Assembly: GCF_042676065.1 (NCBI RefSeq)
Contig: NZ_JBHTJO010000001.1
Coordinates: 1,054,001 to 1,118,000 of the forward strand
Direction: 5' to 3'
DNA: 64,000 nucleotides
Source of the DNA: Methyloligella solikamskensis
GTDB taxonomy: Bacteria; Pseudomonadota; Alphaproteobacteria; Rhizobiales; Methyloligellaceae
Within the stretch, counting starts at the first letter, position 1. Each line of letters starts with the position of its first letter. The notes under the pieces are model-generated. The model made no database searches, had not been told where the DNA came from, and saw nothing but the letters and a program-made list of their open reading frames with translations. Of this stretch, positions 1-8,264 are shown piece by piece. The position numbers were made by a program, and so were the translations under genes.

Positions 1-2
1 TC

Positions 3-1010
3 GATGCGCTGGTGCAGGCGGTGCGGGACAAGTACCCGTCCATCTCCCACCGCTATTACAAGATGAAGGCCAAGTGGCTGGGCAAGGACAAGCTCATGTA
101 CTGGGACCGCAACGCGCCCGTCGTGAAGGAGCCCGCCCAGACCATCGGCTGGGACCAGGCGCGGAGCACCGTGCTTTCGGCCTACGGCAACTTCTCACCG
201 CGCATGGCGGATATCGCCCAGGACTTCTTCGATAAGGGCTGGATCGATGCGCCGTCGCGCCAGGGCAAGCAGCCGGGCGCCTTCTCCCATCCCACGGTGC
301 CGAGCGCGCACCCGTATGTGCTGCTGAACTATCTCGGCAAGCCGCGGGACGTGATGACGCTCGCCCATGAGCTGGGTCACGGCGTGCATCAGGTGCTGGC
401 GAACGGGCAGGGGCCTCTCATGGCGCCGACGCCGCTGACGCTCGCCGAGACCGCCAGCGTGTTCGGCGAGATGCTGACCTTCCGGCAGCTTCTGGACAAC
501 GCGCCGTCGGCGGCGGAGCGCCGGGCCATGCTGGCGCTGAAGGTGGAGGACATGATCAACACGGTCGTCCGCCAGATTGCATTCTACTGGTTCGAGCGGA
601 TGATCCACACGGAGCGGCGCCAGGGCGAGCTGACGTCCGAGCAGCTCTGCGAGATGTGGATGGAGGTGCAGCGGGAGAGCCTTGGGCCGGCCATCGAACT
701 TGGCGAAGGCTACGAGACCTTCTGGTGCTACATCCCCCATTTCATCCACTCGCCGTTCTACGTCTACGCCTATGCCTTCGGCGACTGCCTTGTGAACTCG
801 CTCTACGCGGTCTACGAGAAGTCTGACGAAGGGTTTGCCGAGCGTTATCTGGACATGCTGGCGGCCGGCGGGTCGAAGCATCACAAGGAGCTTCTGAAGC
901 CGTTCGGGCTCGATGCGTCGGAGCCGGGATTCTGGTCCATGGGTCTGAACGTGATCGAGGGCCTGATCGACGAGCTGGAAGCGATGGATGCGGAGGCCGA
1001 CGCCGTTTGA
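3..1010 (+). CDS. pepF: M3 family oligoendopeptidase F, C-terminal part (5' end outside window)
   Basis: Zinc metallopeptidase that cleaves short peptides in the cytoplasm. The reading frame is open back to the window edge, so only the last ~335 codons are present; full-length family members have about 600 residues. The zinc site is visible as HELGH (bases 366-380), followed about 24 residues later by the LAETASVFGE segment that carries the third zinc ligand. The LNYLGKPRDV stretch before the HELGH and the YAYAFGDCLV segment near the end also fit the PepF branch of M3. It ends in TGA about 50 bases before the next gene. The missing N-terminus lies upstream, so the start is not defined here. 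Confidence 0.88.
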   Translation, partial: DALVQAVRDKYPSISHRYYKMKAKWLGKDKLMYWDRNAPVVKEPAQTIGWDQARSTVLSAYGNFSPRMADIAQDFFDKGWIDAPSRQGKQPGAFSHPTVPSAHPYVLLNYLGKPRDVMTLAHELGHGVHQVLANGQGPLMAPTPLTLAETASVFGEMLTFRQLLDNAPSAAERRAMLALKVEDMINTVVRQIAFYWFERMIHTERRQGELTSEQLCEMWMEVQRESLGPAIELGEGYETFWCYIPHFIHSPFYVYAYAFGDCLVNSLYAVYEKSDEGFAERYLDMLAAGGSKHHKELLKPFGLDASEPGFWSMGLNVIEGLIDELEAMDAEADAV

Positions 1011-1059
1011 TCGGTCCGACGGAGACGCATGATTGGCATGCCTCTTGTGAGGAGGCGGG

Positions 1060-2133
1060 ATGATCACCTTCATGCCGATGCTGATGTGGGTGGCGGCGCT
1101 GGTCGGAGCGGGCGCGTCGCTCTACGTGTCGGCGCACTCCGTCACGCCTTCCAATATCGGCCGCTCCCTGCTGCGCTGGCTCTTCATCTTCCCGCTCGGG
1201 GCTCAGGGCCTCTGGGATTTCGTCACCTACGGTTTCCTGCCTCAGACCATGGCCGACCAGTTCGGCTGGGCGCCGAGCCCGTTCCAGATGGAGGTGGCCT
1301 TCGCCAATCTGGGGCTTGCGGCGGCGAGCTTCTTTGCAGCCTTCTCCAAGCGTCCGGCGCGCATGGCCGTGGCGCTGGTCGCGGCCTGCTATCTGGTGGG
1401 CTCGGGGCTCAGCCTGGTGAACAACATCCTCGATGGGGACGATCTCGCCGCAGGCGTTGCCGGCGCCATCCTGCTGCAGAATTTCCTGACGCCGGTGGTC
1501 GTGCTGTTGCTGCTGTTCCTCGGGCCCCAGACGGAAGAGGCAGGGGCAACCGAGACGCGCTCTGATGCTGCTCAAGCTCCGCGCGGGCTCCAGCCGCAGC
1601 CGGCGCCGAATGCGCCTCCGCCCCAGCGTGCCCTTCCGGCGCCGTCCCGGCCGCAAGAGCCGAGCTACGGCCAGCCGTCACCGGCCTATGGGCAGGACGA
1701 CCCGTTCGGGCCGCAAGAGCTTTACGGGCTGAAAGATCCTTACGGTCAGCAAGATCCGCTAGGACCGAAGGCGGCGTCGGGCTTGCATGAGCGGGCGCCT
1801 TGGGAGGCGCCATCCAATCCGGCGCCGTCTACGCCGCCGCGCGGCAATCCCGCACGGTCCAATTCTTCTCCGCCGAAGCCTGCGCCCGCCAGCCCGGCGT
1901 CTCAGCCTTCACAGCAACCACGGCGGTCACAGCAACCACGGCCGCCACAGCAGCCTCAGCGGCCCTCTGCGCCGCCACCGGCCTTGCCTCGGCCGCAGCC
2001 ACCCGTCCAACCGCAGCCGCGCTATGACGATTTCGATCAGAGCCTGGAGGACGAGCTGGAGCGGGCGCGCCGCCAGCTCATGGACGATCTGCAGAAAGGG
2101 CGTAAGCCCGGGGACTACTCCGGCGACTACTAG
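1060..2133 (+). CDS. DUF6790-like membrane protein with long Pro/Gln-rich cytosolic tail
   Basis: Function unknown. Residues 1-155 contain four predicted membrane segments (about 5-25, 38-58, 80-97 and 103-155 as two hydrophobic stretches). The GW-x-PSPFQMEVAFANLG stretch between them resembles, from memory, the small DUF6790 membrane family. Residues ~160-320 are a low-complexity tail rich in Pro, Gln, Ser and Gly, and the last ~30 residues form a charged amphipathic helix. A GGAGG-type site precedes the ATG. The fusion of a compact membrane domain to a long disordered tail is the odd feature. It follows the peptidase gene on the same strand, but nothing ties their functions. The assignment of the N-terminal family is moderate. 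Confidence 0.7.
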   Translation: MITFMPMLMWVAALVGAGASLYVSAHSVTPSNIGRSLLRWLFIFPLGAQGLWDFVTYGFLPQTMADQFGWAPSPFQMEVAFANLGLAAASFFAAFSKRPARMAVALVAACYLVGSGLSLVNNILDGDDLAAGVAGAILLQNFLTPVVVLLLLFLGPQTEEAGATETRSDAAQAPRGLQPQPAPNAPPPQRALPAPSRPQEPSYGQPSPAYGQDDPFGPQELYGLKDPYGQQDPLGPKAASGLHERAPWEAPSNPAPSTPPRGNPARSNSSPPKPAPASPASQPSQQPRRSQQPRPPQQPQRPSAPPPALPRPQPPVQPQPRYDDFDQSLEDELERARRQLMDDLQKGRKPGDYSGDY

Positions 2134-2166
2134 CGCCGCGAATGTCGTGCGGCCGCGCCGGCCCCG

Positions 2167-2622
2167 CTAGCCGTGGCGGGCGAAGACTTCCGTGCTTCCG
2201 TCCCGCTTGATCAGCAGAACCTCGTAGCTTTCCGGATTGGGACCTTCCATGCCAGGGGAGCCTATGGGCATGCCCGGGACGACCAGGCCGATGGCGTCGG
2301 GCTTCTCCTTGAGGAGCCGCGCCACGTCGGAGGCCGGCACATGGCCTTCGATGACATAGCCGCCGATCTTACCCGTATGGCAGGAGGCGAGCTTGGAGGG
2401 GATGCCGGCCTGATGCTTGATCTTGGCGAGGGTTCCGGTGGCAACCGCATGGGGCGCGACGTCGAAGCCTTCGGCCTTCATGTGATCGGCCCATTTCTCG
2501 CAGCAATTGCAGCTGGGCGATTTCCAGAGCTCCAGGGTCTGTTGAGCCGTTTCTTCGTCCGCCTTGGCCGGCAGGGCGAGCGCAAATCCGAGGAGCGCGG
2601 TGAGAAGCAGGGCACGGAGCAT
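2167..2622 (-). CDS. DUF411 family periplasmic metal-binding protein
   Basis: Small secreted protein of the DUF411 family, members of which are linked to copper or other metal handling. An N-terminal signal peptide (residues 1-21, ending near LPAKA) precedes the domain, which has the family's CNCC motif at residues 38-41 within SPSCNCCEKW and a later conserved SCHTG. The ATG was chosen because GGAGG lies five bases upstream; an in-frame ATG twelve bases earlier lacks such a site. The gene lies convergent to the proline-rich membrane protein and just downstream of the EEP-family gene on the same strand. The metal specificity cannot be read from the sequence. Confidence 0.85.
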   Translation of the reverse strand: MLRALLLTALLGFALALPAKADEETAQQTLELWKSPSCNCCEKWADHMKAEGFDVAPHAVATGTLAKIKHQAGIPSKLASCHTGKIGGYVIEGHVPASDVARLLKEKPDAIGLVVPGMPIGSPGMEGPNPESYEVLLIKRDGSTEVFARHG

Positions 2623-2653
2623 GGGGACCTCCATTGGATCTTGAGGCTCGATC

Positions 2654-3595
2654 CTAGGGCCGGGGGGCGGCGAGCGCCAGCTCGGCGACGAGCCCGCGAT
2701 GGTCCGACCCGATATCGCCGGAAAACGCAAGGTCGACCATGGCGAGCTGGCTGGAGATGAAGATGTTGTCGATGGGCAGCAAGGGGACGAAGGGCATGGT
2801 ATCGCGTCGCATGGGCCAGGTCGGGTGATAGGTGTTGAGGCGTCCCAGCCCCGAGATATCCGTGAAGCGCTGCAGGGAGTTGGTCCAGGGCGTCTGGTTG
2901 AAGTCGCCGGCAACGACCAGGGGCCCATGGCGCGACTGCACGAAGCGGGTGAGGTTGTCCATGTCGTTCTGCTGAAGCTCCGGATAGAAGGGCCGGGCGG
3001 GATGCACGGCGACGATCTCGACAGGCACGCCGTCGATGGTGATCTGCGCCCAGCGGGCCAGGGTCTCGTTCCAGGAGCTGAAGCCGACACGGGTGATCTT
3101 CCCTTGGGAGCCGATCGGCTGCTTGGACAGGATCACGATGCTCTGATCGCCAACCCGGAAAGGATGGGTTTCGAGCAGCGCGTCGAAGGGCGGGCGCTTG
3201 AGACGCCACATCTCCTGCAGGACGATGACGTCCGGGTCGGTCTCCCGAAGCCATTGGACGGCCTTCTCGGGCTCATCGTTGCCTTGGCGGACGTTGAGGG
3301 TCGCAACTTTCAGCAGCGGCGCCCTGCTCGCTTCCGCCGTCTGGGCCGTGCTCTGAAGCGCGGGGTACAGCACCGCTGCGTTGAAGAGGAGCAGCACCAG
3401 GGCGGCCGGGGCCGCGCCCTTCGGTCCGGTATAGGCAGCGAGAAGAAACAGGACGAAACAGGCCACCACGAGCACGGGCAGACCATTGCTCACGATGTCG
3501 AGGGCCGGCACGACACGGGCCACGAGGATGGCGCCGGTGAGCGCAAGGCCTACGACCAGCCCGACGAGGGTGAGGGCTTTCAGGAGTTTCGACAT
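2654..3595 (-). CDS. Membrane-anchored endonuclease/exonuclease/phosphatase family protein
   Basis: EEP-superfamily hydrolase acting on a phosphodiester or phospholipid substrate that is not known. Residues ~5-85 hold three membrane segments, and the catalytic domain follows. Its landmarks are TLNVRQGND (start of the fold), VIVLQEMW with the metal-binding Glu, VVAGDFNQTPW (GDFN motif) and the terminal GSDHRGLVAE with the catalytic Asp-His. The length of 313 residues and the membrane anchor match the YafD-like branch. It is immediately upstream of the DUF411 gene on the same strand (31 bases apart), so the two may be co-transcribed. The ribosome site before the ATG is weak. Confidence 0.85.
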   Translation of the reverse strand: MSKLLKALTLVGLVVGLALTGAILVARVVPALDIVSNGLPVLVVACFVLFLLAAYTGPKGAAPAALVLLLFNAAVLYPALQSTAQTAEASRAPLLKVATLNVRQGNDEPEKAVQWLRETDPDVIVLQEMWRLKRPPFDALLETHPFRVGDQSIVILSKQPIGSQGKITRVGFSSWNETLARWAQITIDGVPVEIVAVHPARPFYPELQQNDMDNLTRFVQSRHGPLVVAGDFNQTPWTNSLQRFTDISGLGRLNTYHPTWPMRRDTMPFVPLLPIDNIFISSQLAMVDLAFSGDIGSDHRGLVAELALAAPRP

Positions 3596-3768
3596 GAAGG
3601 AACTTCGATGCTGGTTTGCGATTGGCTCGTTTGGTCTCGAAAGATCGAAAGGGCGGCATGTGACGCTCGCGCACCCTATATGAAGAGGCCGTCATGGAAA
3701 GCCAACGGTCGCGCGACCGAAAAGCGCGTTTCGCGAAGGGCTTAAGCGTCGAAAGGCCGGAAGTAAGA

Positions 3769-5142
3769 ATGAGCGACCAAGACTCCGATCAGGAAAGAAA
3801 CCGGTTCAGCGCCCGGGCCCTTCGCTACGCCAAGGTCGGCGCTAATGTGAGCGGGGTGGCGGCGAATGTTGCCATGCGGCGCGCTTTCGGCCGCGATCCG
3901 GAGCGGGACAAGGATGCGGCCGCGCTGGCACAGGCGCTGGGCGGCCTCAAGGGTCCGATGATGAAGGTGGCACAGCTTCTCGCCACCATCCCCGAAGCGC
4001 TGCCGGCGGAATATGCCGCCGAGCTCGGCCAGCTTCAGAGCCAAGCCCCGCCCATGGGTTGGCCCTTCGTGAAGCGGCGCATGGCGTCGGAGCTCGGGCC
4101 CGACTGGGAATCGAAATTCGCAAGCTTCGAGCGGACTGCCGCCAATTCCGCCTCTCTCGGTCAGGTGCATCGCGCCACCTCTCATGACGGGCGGTCTTTG
4201 GCGGTGAAGCTGCAATATCCGGACATGCAGTCGGCGGTGGAGGCGGACCTCAACCAGCTCGGCGTGCTGTTCTCGCTGCACCGGCGCATGCGGCCGGCCA
4301 TCGACACGAGCGAGATCCGTGAGGAGCTTTCCGCACGGCTGCGCGAGGAGCTGGATTACACCCTGGAAGCCCGGCACATGGAGCTCTATGGGCGTATCTT
4401 CGCCGATGAGCCGATGATCCGCGTTCCGCAAGTGCTGCCCGAGATCTCGACAAGGCGGCTGCTCTCCATGACCTGGCTGGAGGGCAATCCGCTGCTGCAA
4501 TACACGGACCGGCCGCTGGAAGAGCGCAACCGGATCGCTACCGCCATGTTCAAGGCGTGGTGGTTCCCGTTCAGCCATTACGGGATCATCCATGGCGATC
4601 CTCACCTCGGGAACTACACGGTCTTCGAGGACGAGGCTGGCCGCGCGTCAGGCATCAACCTGCTCGACTATGGCTGCATGCGGACCTTCCAGCCGAAGTT
4701 CATCCAAGGCGTGATCGATCTCTATCACGGGCTGTTGCGTGACGACCGGGACCTGATCGTCCATGCCTACGAGACCTGGGGCTTCGCCGGGCTGAAGGAG
4801 GACGTGATCGACGTCCTGAACATCTGGGCCAAGTTCATCTACGGCCCGATGCTGGAGGACCGGGTGCGCACCATCGCCGAAGGCACGACGCCCGGCATGT
4901 ATGGGCGGCGCGAAGCCTTCCAGGTGCACAAGGCGCTGCAGGAGAAGGGGCCGGTGCGGGTGCCGCGGGAGTTCGTCTTCATGGACCGGGCGGCCATCGG
5001 GCTCGGCGGTGTGTTTCTGCATCTCGATGCGGCGCTCAACTACTATCAGCTCTTCAACGAGGCGATCGCCGGCGTCGATGTGGAGGCGGTGGAAAGCCGC
5101 CAGCGCGAGGCCTTCGAGGCGACCGGCGTTCCGCTGCCTTAG
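3769..5142 (+). CDS. ABC1/UbiB-type atypical kinase (AarF family)
   Basis: Protein kinase-like ATPase of the ABC1/ADCK/UbiB family, which supports ubiquinone biosynthesis or lipid trafficking at the inner membrane. Visible landmarks are the KxAQ helix (GPMMKVAQLLA, in place of the more common KxGQ), the Ala/Ser-rich nucleotide loop NSASLGQVHRA, the VAIK-like lysine in LAVKLQYP, catalytic HGDPHLGNY and the metal-binding LLDYG. I placed the start at the ATG with GGAAG six bases upstream because the following NRFSARALRYAKVG matches where related proteins begin. An in-frame ATG at 3694 would add 25 residues and also has a GAGG site. This subgroup (about 450 residues) lacks the two C-terminal membrane helices of E. 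coli UbiB, so it may be a soluble paralogue. Confidence 0.85.
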   Translation: MSDQDSDQERNRFSARALRYAKVGANVSGVAANVAMRRAFGRDPERDKDAAALAQALGGLKGPMMKVAQLLATIPEALPAEYAAELGQLQSQAPPMGWPFVKRRMASELGPDWESKFASFERTAANSASLGQVHRATSHDGRSLAVKLQYPDMQSAVEADLNQLGVLFSLHRRMRPAIDTSEIREELSARLREELDYTLEARHMELYGRIFADEPMIRVPQVLPEISTRRLLSMTWLEGNPLLQYTDRPLEERNRIATAMFKAWWFPFSHYGIIHGDPHLGNYTVFEDEAGRASGINLLDYGCMRTFQPKFIQGVIDLYHGLLRDDRDLIVHAYETWGFAGLKEDVIDVLNIWAKFIYGPMLEDRVRTIAEGTTPGMYGRREAFQVHKALQEKGPVRVPREFVFMDRAAIGLGGVFLHLDAALNYYQLFNEAIAGVDVEAVESRQREAFEATGVPLP

Positions 5143-5211
5143 GACGGCGAGAACTGCTGGCTGCCGCGCTCGTCGCCCCTCGTTCTGCGTCATCCTGAAA
5201 CTTGTTCGGCG

Positions 5212-5253
5212 TCATCCTGAGGTGCGCGCGGAACGCGCGCCTCGAAGGATGGG
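5212..5253. repeat. Dispersed palindromic repeat, copy 1
   Basis: Begins TCATCCTGAGG and ends CTCGAAGGATG, with a GC-rich self-complementary centre (GCGCGC ... GCGCGC). The same ends recur four more times in this window. It lies in the 322-base gap after the ABC1 kinase gene, which contains nothing else recognisable except its second copy and a partial TCATCCTGAA at about 5200. Such elements are common in intergenic spaces of Rhizobiales. Confidence 0.8.
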
Positions 5254-5277
5254 CTGTCTTGAACCACGACCCCGCCG

Positions 5278-5320
5278 TCCTTCGAGGCTCGCGCGTACCG
5301 CGTCGAGCGCCTAAGGATGA
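5278..5320. repeat. Dispersed palindromic repeat, copy 2 (opposite orientation)
   Basis: Begins TCCTTCGAGGCTC and ends AAGGATGAC, i.e. the reverse orientation of copy 1, about 25 bases away. The pair could form a large cruciform or a paired RNA hairpin downstream of the kinase gene. One end has a single-base change (CCTAAGGATG for CCTCAGGATG). Confidence 0.78.
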
Positions 5321-5464
5321 CGGGGTCTTTCGCGCTCACCAGACGGGGTCTTTCGCTCTCGCGAGCGATAGCTGCCCACAAAAAAACCGATGCCGCTCCC
5401 GGGGACGCGGTCCCAGAAGCGGCATCGGCTACGCGCACCTCGAATCGAGTCTGCCTTTTTAGGC

Positions 5465-5743
5465 TTAGTAGCGCTCGATGGTCGTTTCCTCGTGATGGTG
5501 GACGACCGTATCGTCATCGCCATCGACGATGTCGACGTCACGGTCGGGCTGCACGCCCGGGGTGACGATGACCTCGGTGTCGCGGTTCTTCGGAAGAAGC
5601 GCGTCCTTCTCATGCACCGTGACGGAAGCACCGGTTTCGGGATCGATGGTGGTCGTGGTCTCGTCGGCCATGGCCGGCGTCGCCAGGGCCATACCGCCGA
5701 TCAAACCGGCACTCAGCAGCACGTTCCGAATGGTCGTCTTCAT
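5465..5743 (-). CDS. Small secreted acidic protein, unknown function
   Basis: A 92-residue protein with a clear signal peptide (MKTTIRNVLLSAGLIGG..., predicted cleavage after TPAMA near residue 25). The mature part is short and strongly acidic, with Thr-rich and Asp-rich patches (VDGDDDTVVHHHEE) and no cysteines. AGGAGA lies seven bases before the chosen ATG, so I reject the longer reading frame that extends upstream. It is monocistronic and convergent with the preceding kinase gene across the palindromic repeats. I do not recognise the family; a periplasmic role is inferred only from the signal peptide. Confidence 0.75.
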   Translation of the reverse strand: MKTTIRNVLLSAGLIGGMALATPAMADETTTTIDPETGASVTVHEKDALLPKNRDTEVIVTPGVQPDRDVDIVDGDDDTVVHHHEETTIERY

Positions 5744-5859
5744 GGCAGTTCTCCTGTGCAGTTCTGTTTTTGTCGCCAATAGTGGGGACAAGAACTGCCG
5801 GGAAACGCGAGCCGTTCCCGCCTCATTCGGGGTCATTTTGGGGCGATTTTGGGGGTGCT

Positions 5860-6126
5860 ATGACACAGGATTCTAGTGCGCTGCTCGAGCAAGTCCGCAC
5901 GGTCTTGCGTGAAGCGTGGGATCCCATCGGCATTCGCGACGTCTCTGACACTGAAGACGAGTACGAGGACTATGTCCCTGCTGTCGCCAAGTGCGTCGCG
6001 GACGGGGCCACTGCTGGAGAGATTGCCGAGGCGCTCCTGAAGATCGAGAGGGAGTCGCTGGGCCTTCCCGGCGATCCGGCCCGGGCGCGGCGGGTCGCGG
6101 AGCGGCTTCACGCGGTGCGCGACTGA
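5860..6126 (+). CDS. Small acidic protein with WDPIG...DEYEDY motif, unknown function
   Basis: An 88-residue, mostly helical cytosolic protein. Its recognisable part is WDPIGIRDVSDTEDEYEDYV, followed by a helix-rich region ending RARRVAERL. Short proteins with a WDPIG ... DEYxxY core occur widely in bacteria (some, from memory, resemble DUF1871), usually without known function. The ATG at this position follows GGGGG in a G-rich leader. A longer in-frame extension upstream is unlikely because it would run through the promoter of the divergent secreted-protein gene. The next gene downstream is the cytochrome oxidase subunit, with no obvious functional link. Confidence 0.72.
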   Translation: MTQDSSALLEQVRTVLREAWDPIGIRDVSDTEDEYEDYVPAVAKCVADGATAGEIAEALLKIERESLGLPGDPARARRVAERLHAVRD

Positions 6127-6241
6127 TGATGCATGGGATGCGCACGGGACGGATTGCCGCGCCATAAGGCTTTGTGCTATTTCCCTCCGCGCAAGAAAAT
6201 GCCACCACTAAGAACGGCTAATACGTTCGGGGGAGAGAGAC

Positions 6242-6385
6242 ATGAAGATCGATCCGTCAGAATGCCATCCGGCAATGGATTACGAGCAGCATAAGGGCAC
6301 CTATGCGCTCTTCATCAAGATCGCTATGTGGGGCACGGCCGCCACTGTGGCGCTGATGATCCTGCTCGCCATCTTCGTCGCGTAA
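6242..6385 (+). CDS. aa3-type cytochrome c oxidase subunit IV
   Basis: A 47-residue protein that fits the short bacterial aa3-oxidase subunit IV family. The N-terminal part MDYEQHKGTYALFIK matches the family pattern (MDYxxHxxTYxxFxK), and a single membrane helix follows (WGTAATVALMILLAIFV). It is a minor structural subunit of the inner-membrane terminal oxidase; its role there is not catalytic. The ATG is preceded by GGGGGAGAGAGAC. It sits about 100 bases upstream of pntAA, a position commonly seen for this gene in Rhizobiales. It is short enough to be missed by length-filtered gene calling. Confidence 0.88.
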   Translation: MKIDPSECHPAMDYEQHKGTYALFIKIAMWGTAATVALMILLAIFVA

Positions 6386-6484
6386 TCCCGACCCGCCTCC
6401 CTGAGGCGGCCTATCACCTTTGCAAAGATCGGCGATCGGTGTGCGGCCGCGTCAGCGCTGCAACCCAAGCGACGGATATCCGGT

Positions 6485-7831
6485 ATGATCACCATCGGAG
6501 TGCCTGCAGAAGGCAAGGACGAGCCGCGCATCGGCGTGACGCCGGAAAGCGTGAAGCGTCTGACCAAGAACGGCGCGGAGGTGGTTATCCGCTCCGGCGC
6601 CGGATCGCGGTCTCACTTCTCTGACGAAGACTATAAGGAAGCGGGCGCGAAGATCGCCAAGTCGGACGCCGAGGCGGTGAAGGCCGCCGATATCGTTCTG
6701 ACCGTGCGGCGGCCCGAGCTCTCTCTCGCCAAGAACATGAAGAAGGGCGCGCTGCTGATCGGCATGCTGGAGCCCTTCGGCGATCCTAAAGGCCTCGACG
6801 CCCTGGCAAAGACAGGCATCAACCTGTTCTCCATGGAGCTGATGCCGCGCATCACCCGGGCCCAGGTGATGGACGTTCTCTCCTCTCAATCGAACCTCGC
6901 CGGCTACAAGGCGGTGGTGGATGCCGCGGCCTCCTTCGGGCGCGCGCTTCCGATGATGATGACGGCGGCGGGCACGGTGCCTGCGGCGCGTGTCTTCATC
7001 ATGGGTGCGGGCGTTGCCGGTCTTCAGGCCATCGCCACGGCGCGGCGTCTCGGCGCCATCGTGACTGCCACGGACGTGCGGCCCGCCGCGAAGGAGCAGG
7101 TGGAATCGCTCGGCGCCAAGTTCGTCGCGGTTGAGGACGACGAGTTCAAAGAGGCGGAGACCGCCGGCGGCTACGCCAAGGAGATGTCCGACGCCTACAA
7201 GAAGAAGCAGGCCGAGCTGATCTCCGATCACGTCAAGAACCAGGACATCATCGTCACCACTGCTCTGATCCCCGGGCGGCCCGCGCCGGTGCTGCTGACG
7301 AAGGCGCAGGTGGAGAGCATGAAGCCCGGCTCGATCATCGTCGACATGGCGGTGGAGCGGGGCGGCAATGTCGAGGTCGCCAAGCCCGGCGAGATCGCCG
7401 AGCACAAGGGTGTGACCATCATGGGCAAGTTCAACCTGCCCGGCGAGGTCCCGGTCAACGCCTCCAGCCTTTACGCGAAGAACCTGGTCTCCTTCCTCGA
7501 GGTGATGCTCGACAAGGAGACGGGCGATCTCGCGCTGGACTGGGAGGACGAGGTCATCAAGGGCACGGGCATCGCCAAGGACGGCGGAATCGTGAACGAG
7601 ATGATCGCCAACAATCTCAAGTCCGGCGGCGGGGCATCTGCCGCCAAGACGCCGGCGGCACGCAAGACGTCGACCACTAAGAGCACAACCACAAAACCGA
7701 AGAGCGCCGGTACGGCTGCCAAATCTTCCACTGCGAAGAAGCCGGCAGCCAAAACGACGCCATCGCGCAATGCCAAGCCGCAGACGAGCCGGACCCAACC
7801 GACGCGTCCGACCAAGGGGGGCAATTCATGA
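6485..7831 (+). CDS. pntAA: NAD(P) transhydrogenase subunit alpha part 1 (PntAA), with Lys/Thr-rich tail
   Basis: NAD(H)-binding domain I of the proton-translocating transhydrogenase, which transfers hydride between NADH and NADP+. The protein has the alanine dehydrogenase/PNT fold: GVPAEGKDEPRIGVTP at the start, EPFGDP, QSNLAGYKAV, and the dinucleotide site GAGVAG at residues 174-179 with the following ATDVRP. Residues ~380-448 are an extra tail of Ala, Lys, Thr, Ser and Pro (KSTTTKPKSAGTAAKSS...), with no membrane helix; the helices are on PntAB instead. It overlaps pntAB by four bases (ATGA), so the subunits are translationally coupled. The tail is unusual compared with the ~375-residue core. 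Confidence 0.95.
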   Translation: MITIGVPAEGKDEPRIGVTPESVKRLTKNGAEVVIRSGAGSRSHFSDEDYKEAGAKIAKSDAEAVKAADIVLTVRRPELSLAKNMKKGALLIGMLEPFGDPKGLDALAKTGINLFSMELMPRITRAQVMDVLSSQSNLAGYKAVVDAAASFGRALPMMMTAAGTVPAARVFIMGAGVAGLQAIATARRLGAIVTATDVRPAAKEQVESLGAKFVAVEDDEFKEAETAGGYAKEMSDAYKKKQAELISDHVKNQDIIVTTALIPGRPAPVLLTKAQVESMKPGSIIVDMAVERGGNVEVAKPGEIAEHKGVTIMGKFNLPGEVPVNASSLYAKNLVSFLEVMLDKETGDLALDWEDEVIKGTGIAKDGGIVNEMIANNLKSGGGASAAKTPAARKTSTTKSTTTKPKSAGTAAKSSTAKKPAAKTTPSRNAKPQTSRTQPTRPTKGGNS

Positions 7832-8262
7832 GCAAGCTGCTTTCACTGCGCCAGCTCTGGCTGACGCTTGCCGTTCTTTGCTTCGGCCTGGCGGCGGAGA
7901 ACTTCATCACGGGCACGGCCTTCGCTCAGGAAGCGGCGGGGGGCGGACATTCCGCCCATGATTTCGTGTTCCGCTTCTCGATCTTCGTGCTGGCGGTGTT
8001 CGTCGGCTACTACGTGGTCTGGTCGGTGACGCCGGCCCTGCACACGCCGCTCATGGCGGTGACCAACGCGATCTCCTCGGTGATCGTGGTGGGCGCGCTG
8101 CTCGCCGTCTCGGTGGAGATCGGGGGCGCGCTGTCCGAGACCAACGGATGGATCGCCAAGCTGCTCGGCCTTGCCGCGCTGATCCTGGCAAGCGTCAACA
8201 TCTTCGGGGGCTTCCTGGTCACCCAGCGCATGCTTTCCATGTACAAGCGGAAGGAGCGCTAG
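7828..8262 (+). CDS. pntAB: NAD(P) transhydrogenase subunit alpha part 2 (PntAB)
   Basis: Membrane part of the split alpha subunit, supplying helices of the proton channel (domain II). Residues 1-30 look like a signal sequence or first helix (LTLAVLCFGLAAENFITGTAFA), and three further membrane segments follow: ~45-65, ~75-95 and ~110-132. The LGLAALILASVNIFGGFLVTQRML segment is highly typical of PntAB. At 144 residues it is slightly longer than family members because of the N-terminal segment. It starts in the four-base overlap with pntAA and is followed two bases after its stop by pntB, making one operon. Confidence 0.93.
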   Translation: MSKLLSLRQLWLTLAVLCFGLAAENFITGTAFAQEAAGGGHSAHDFVFRFSIFVLAVFVGYYVVWSVTPALHTPLMAVTNAISSVIVVGALLAVSVEIGGALSETNGWIAKLLGLAALILASVNIFGGFLVTQRMLSMYKRKER

Positions 8263-8264
8263 AG

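Noticed and set aside
5143..5464. Small genes in the gap after the ABC1 kinase
   Set aside because: The short frames here consist of translated palindromic repeats and have no ribosome sites.
6452..7798. 448-codon open frame antisense to pntAA
   Set aside because: Typical Arg/Gly/His-rich shadow; pntAA is certain.
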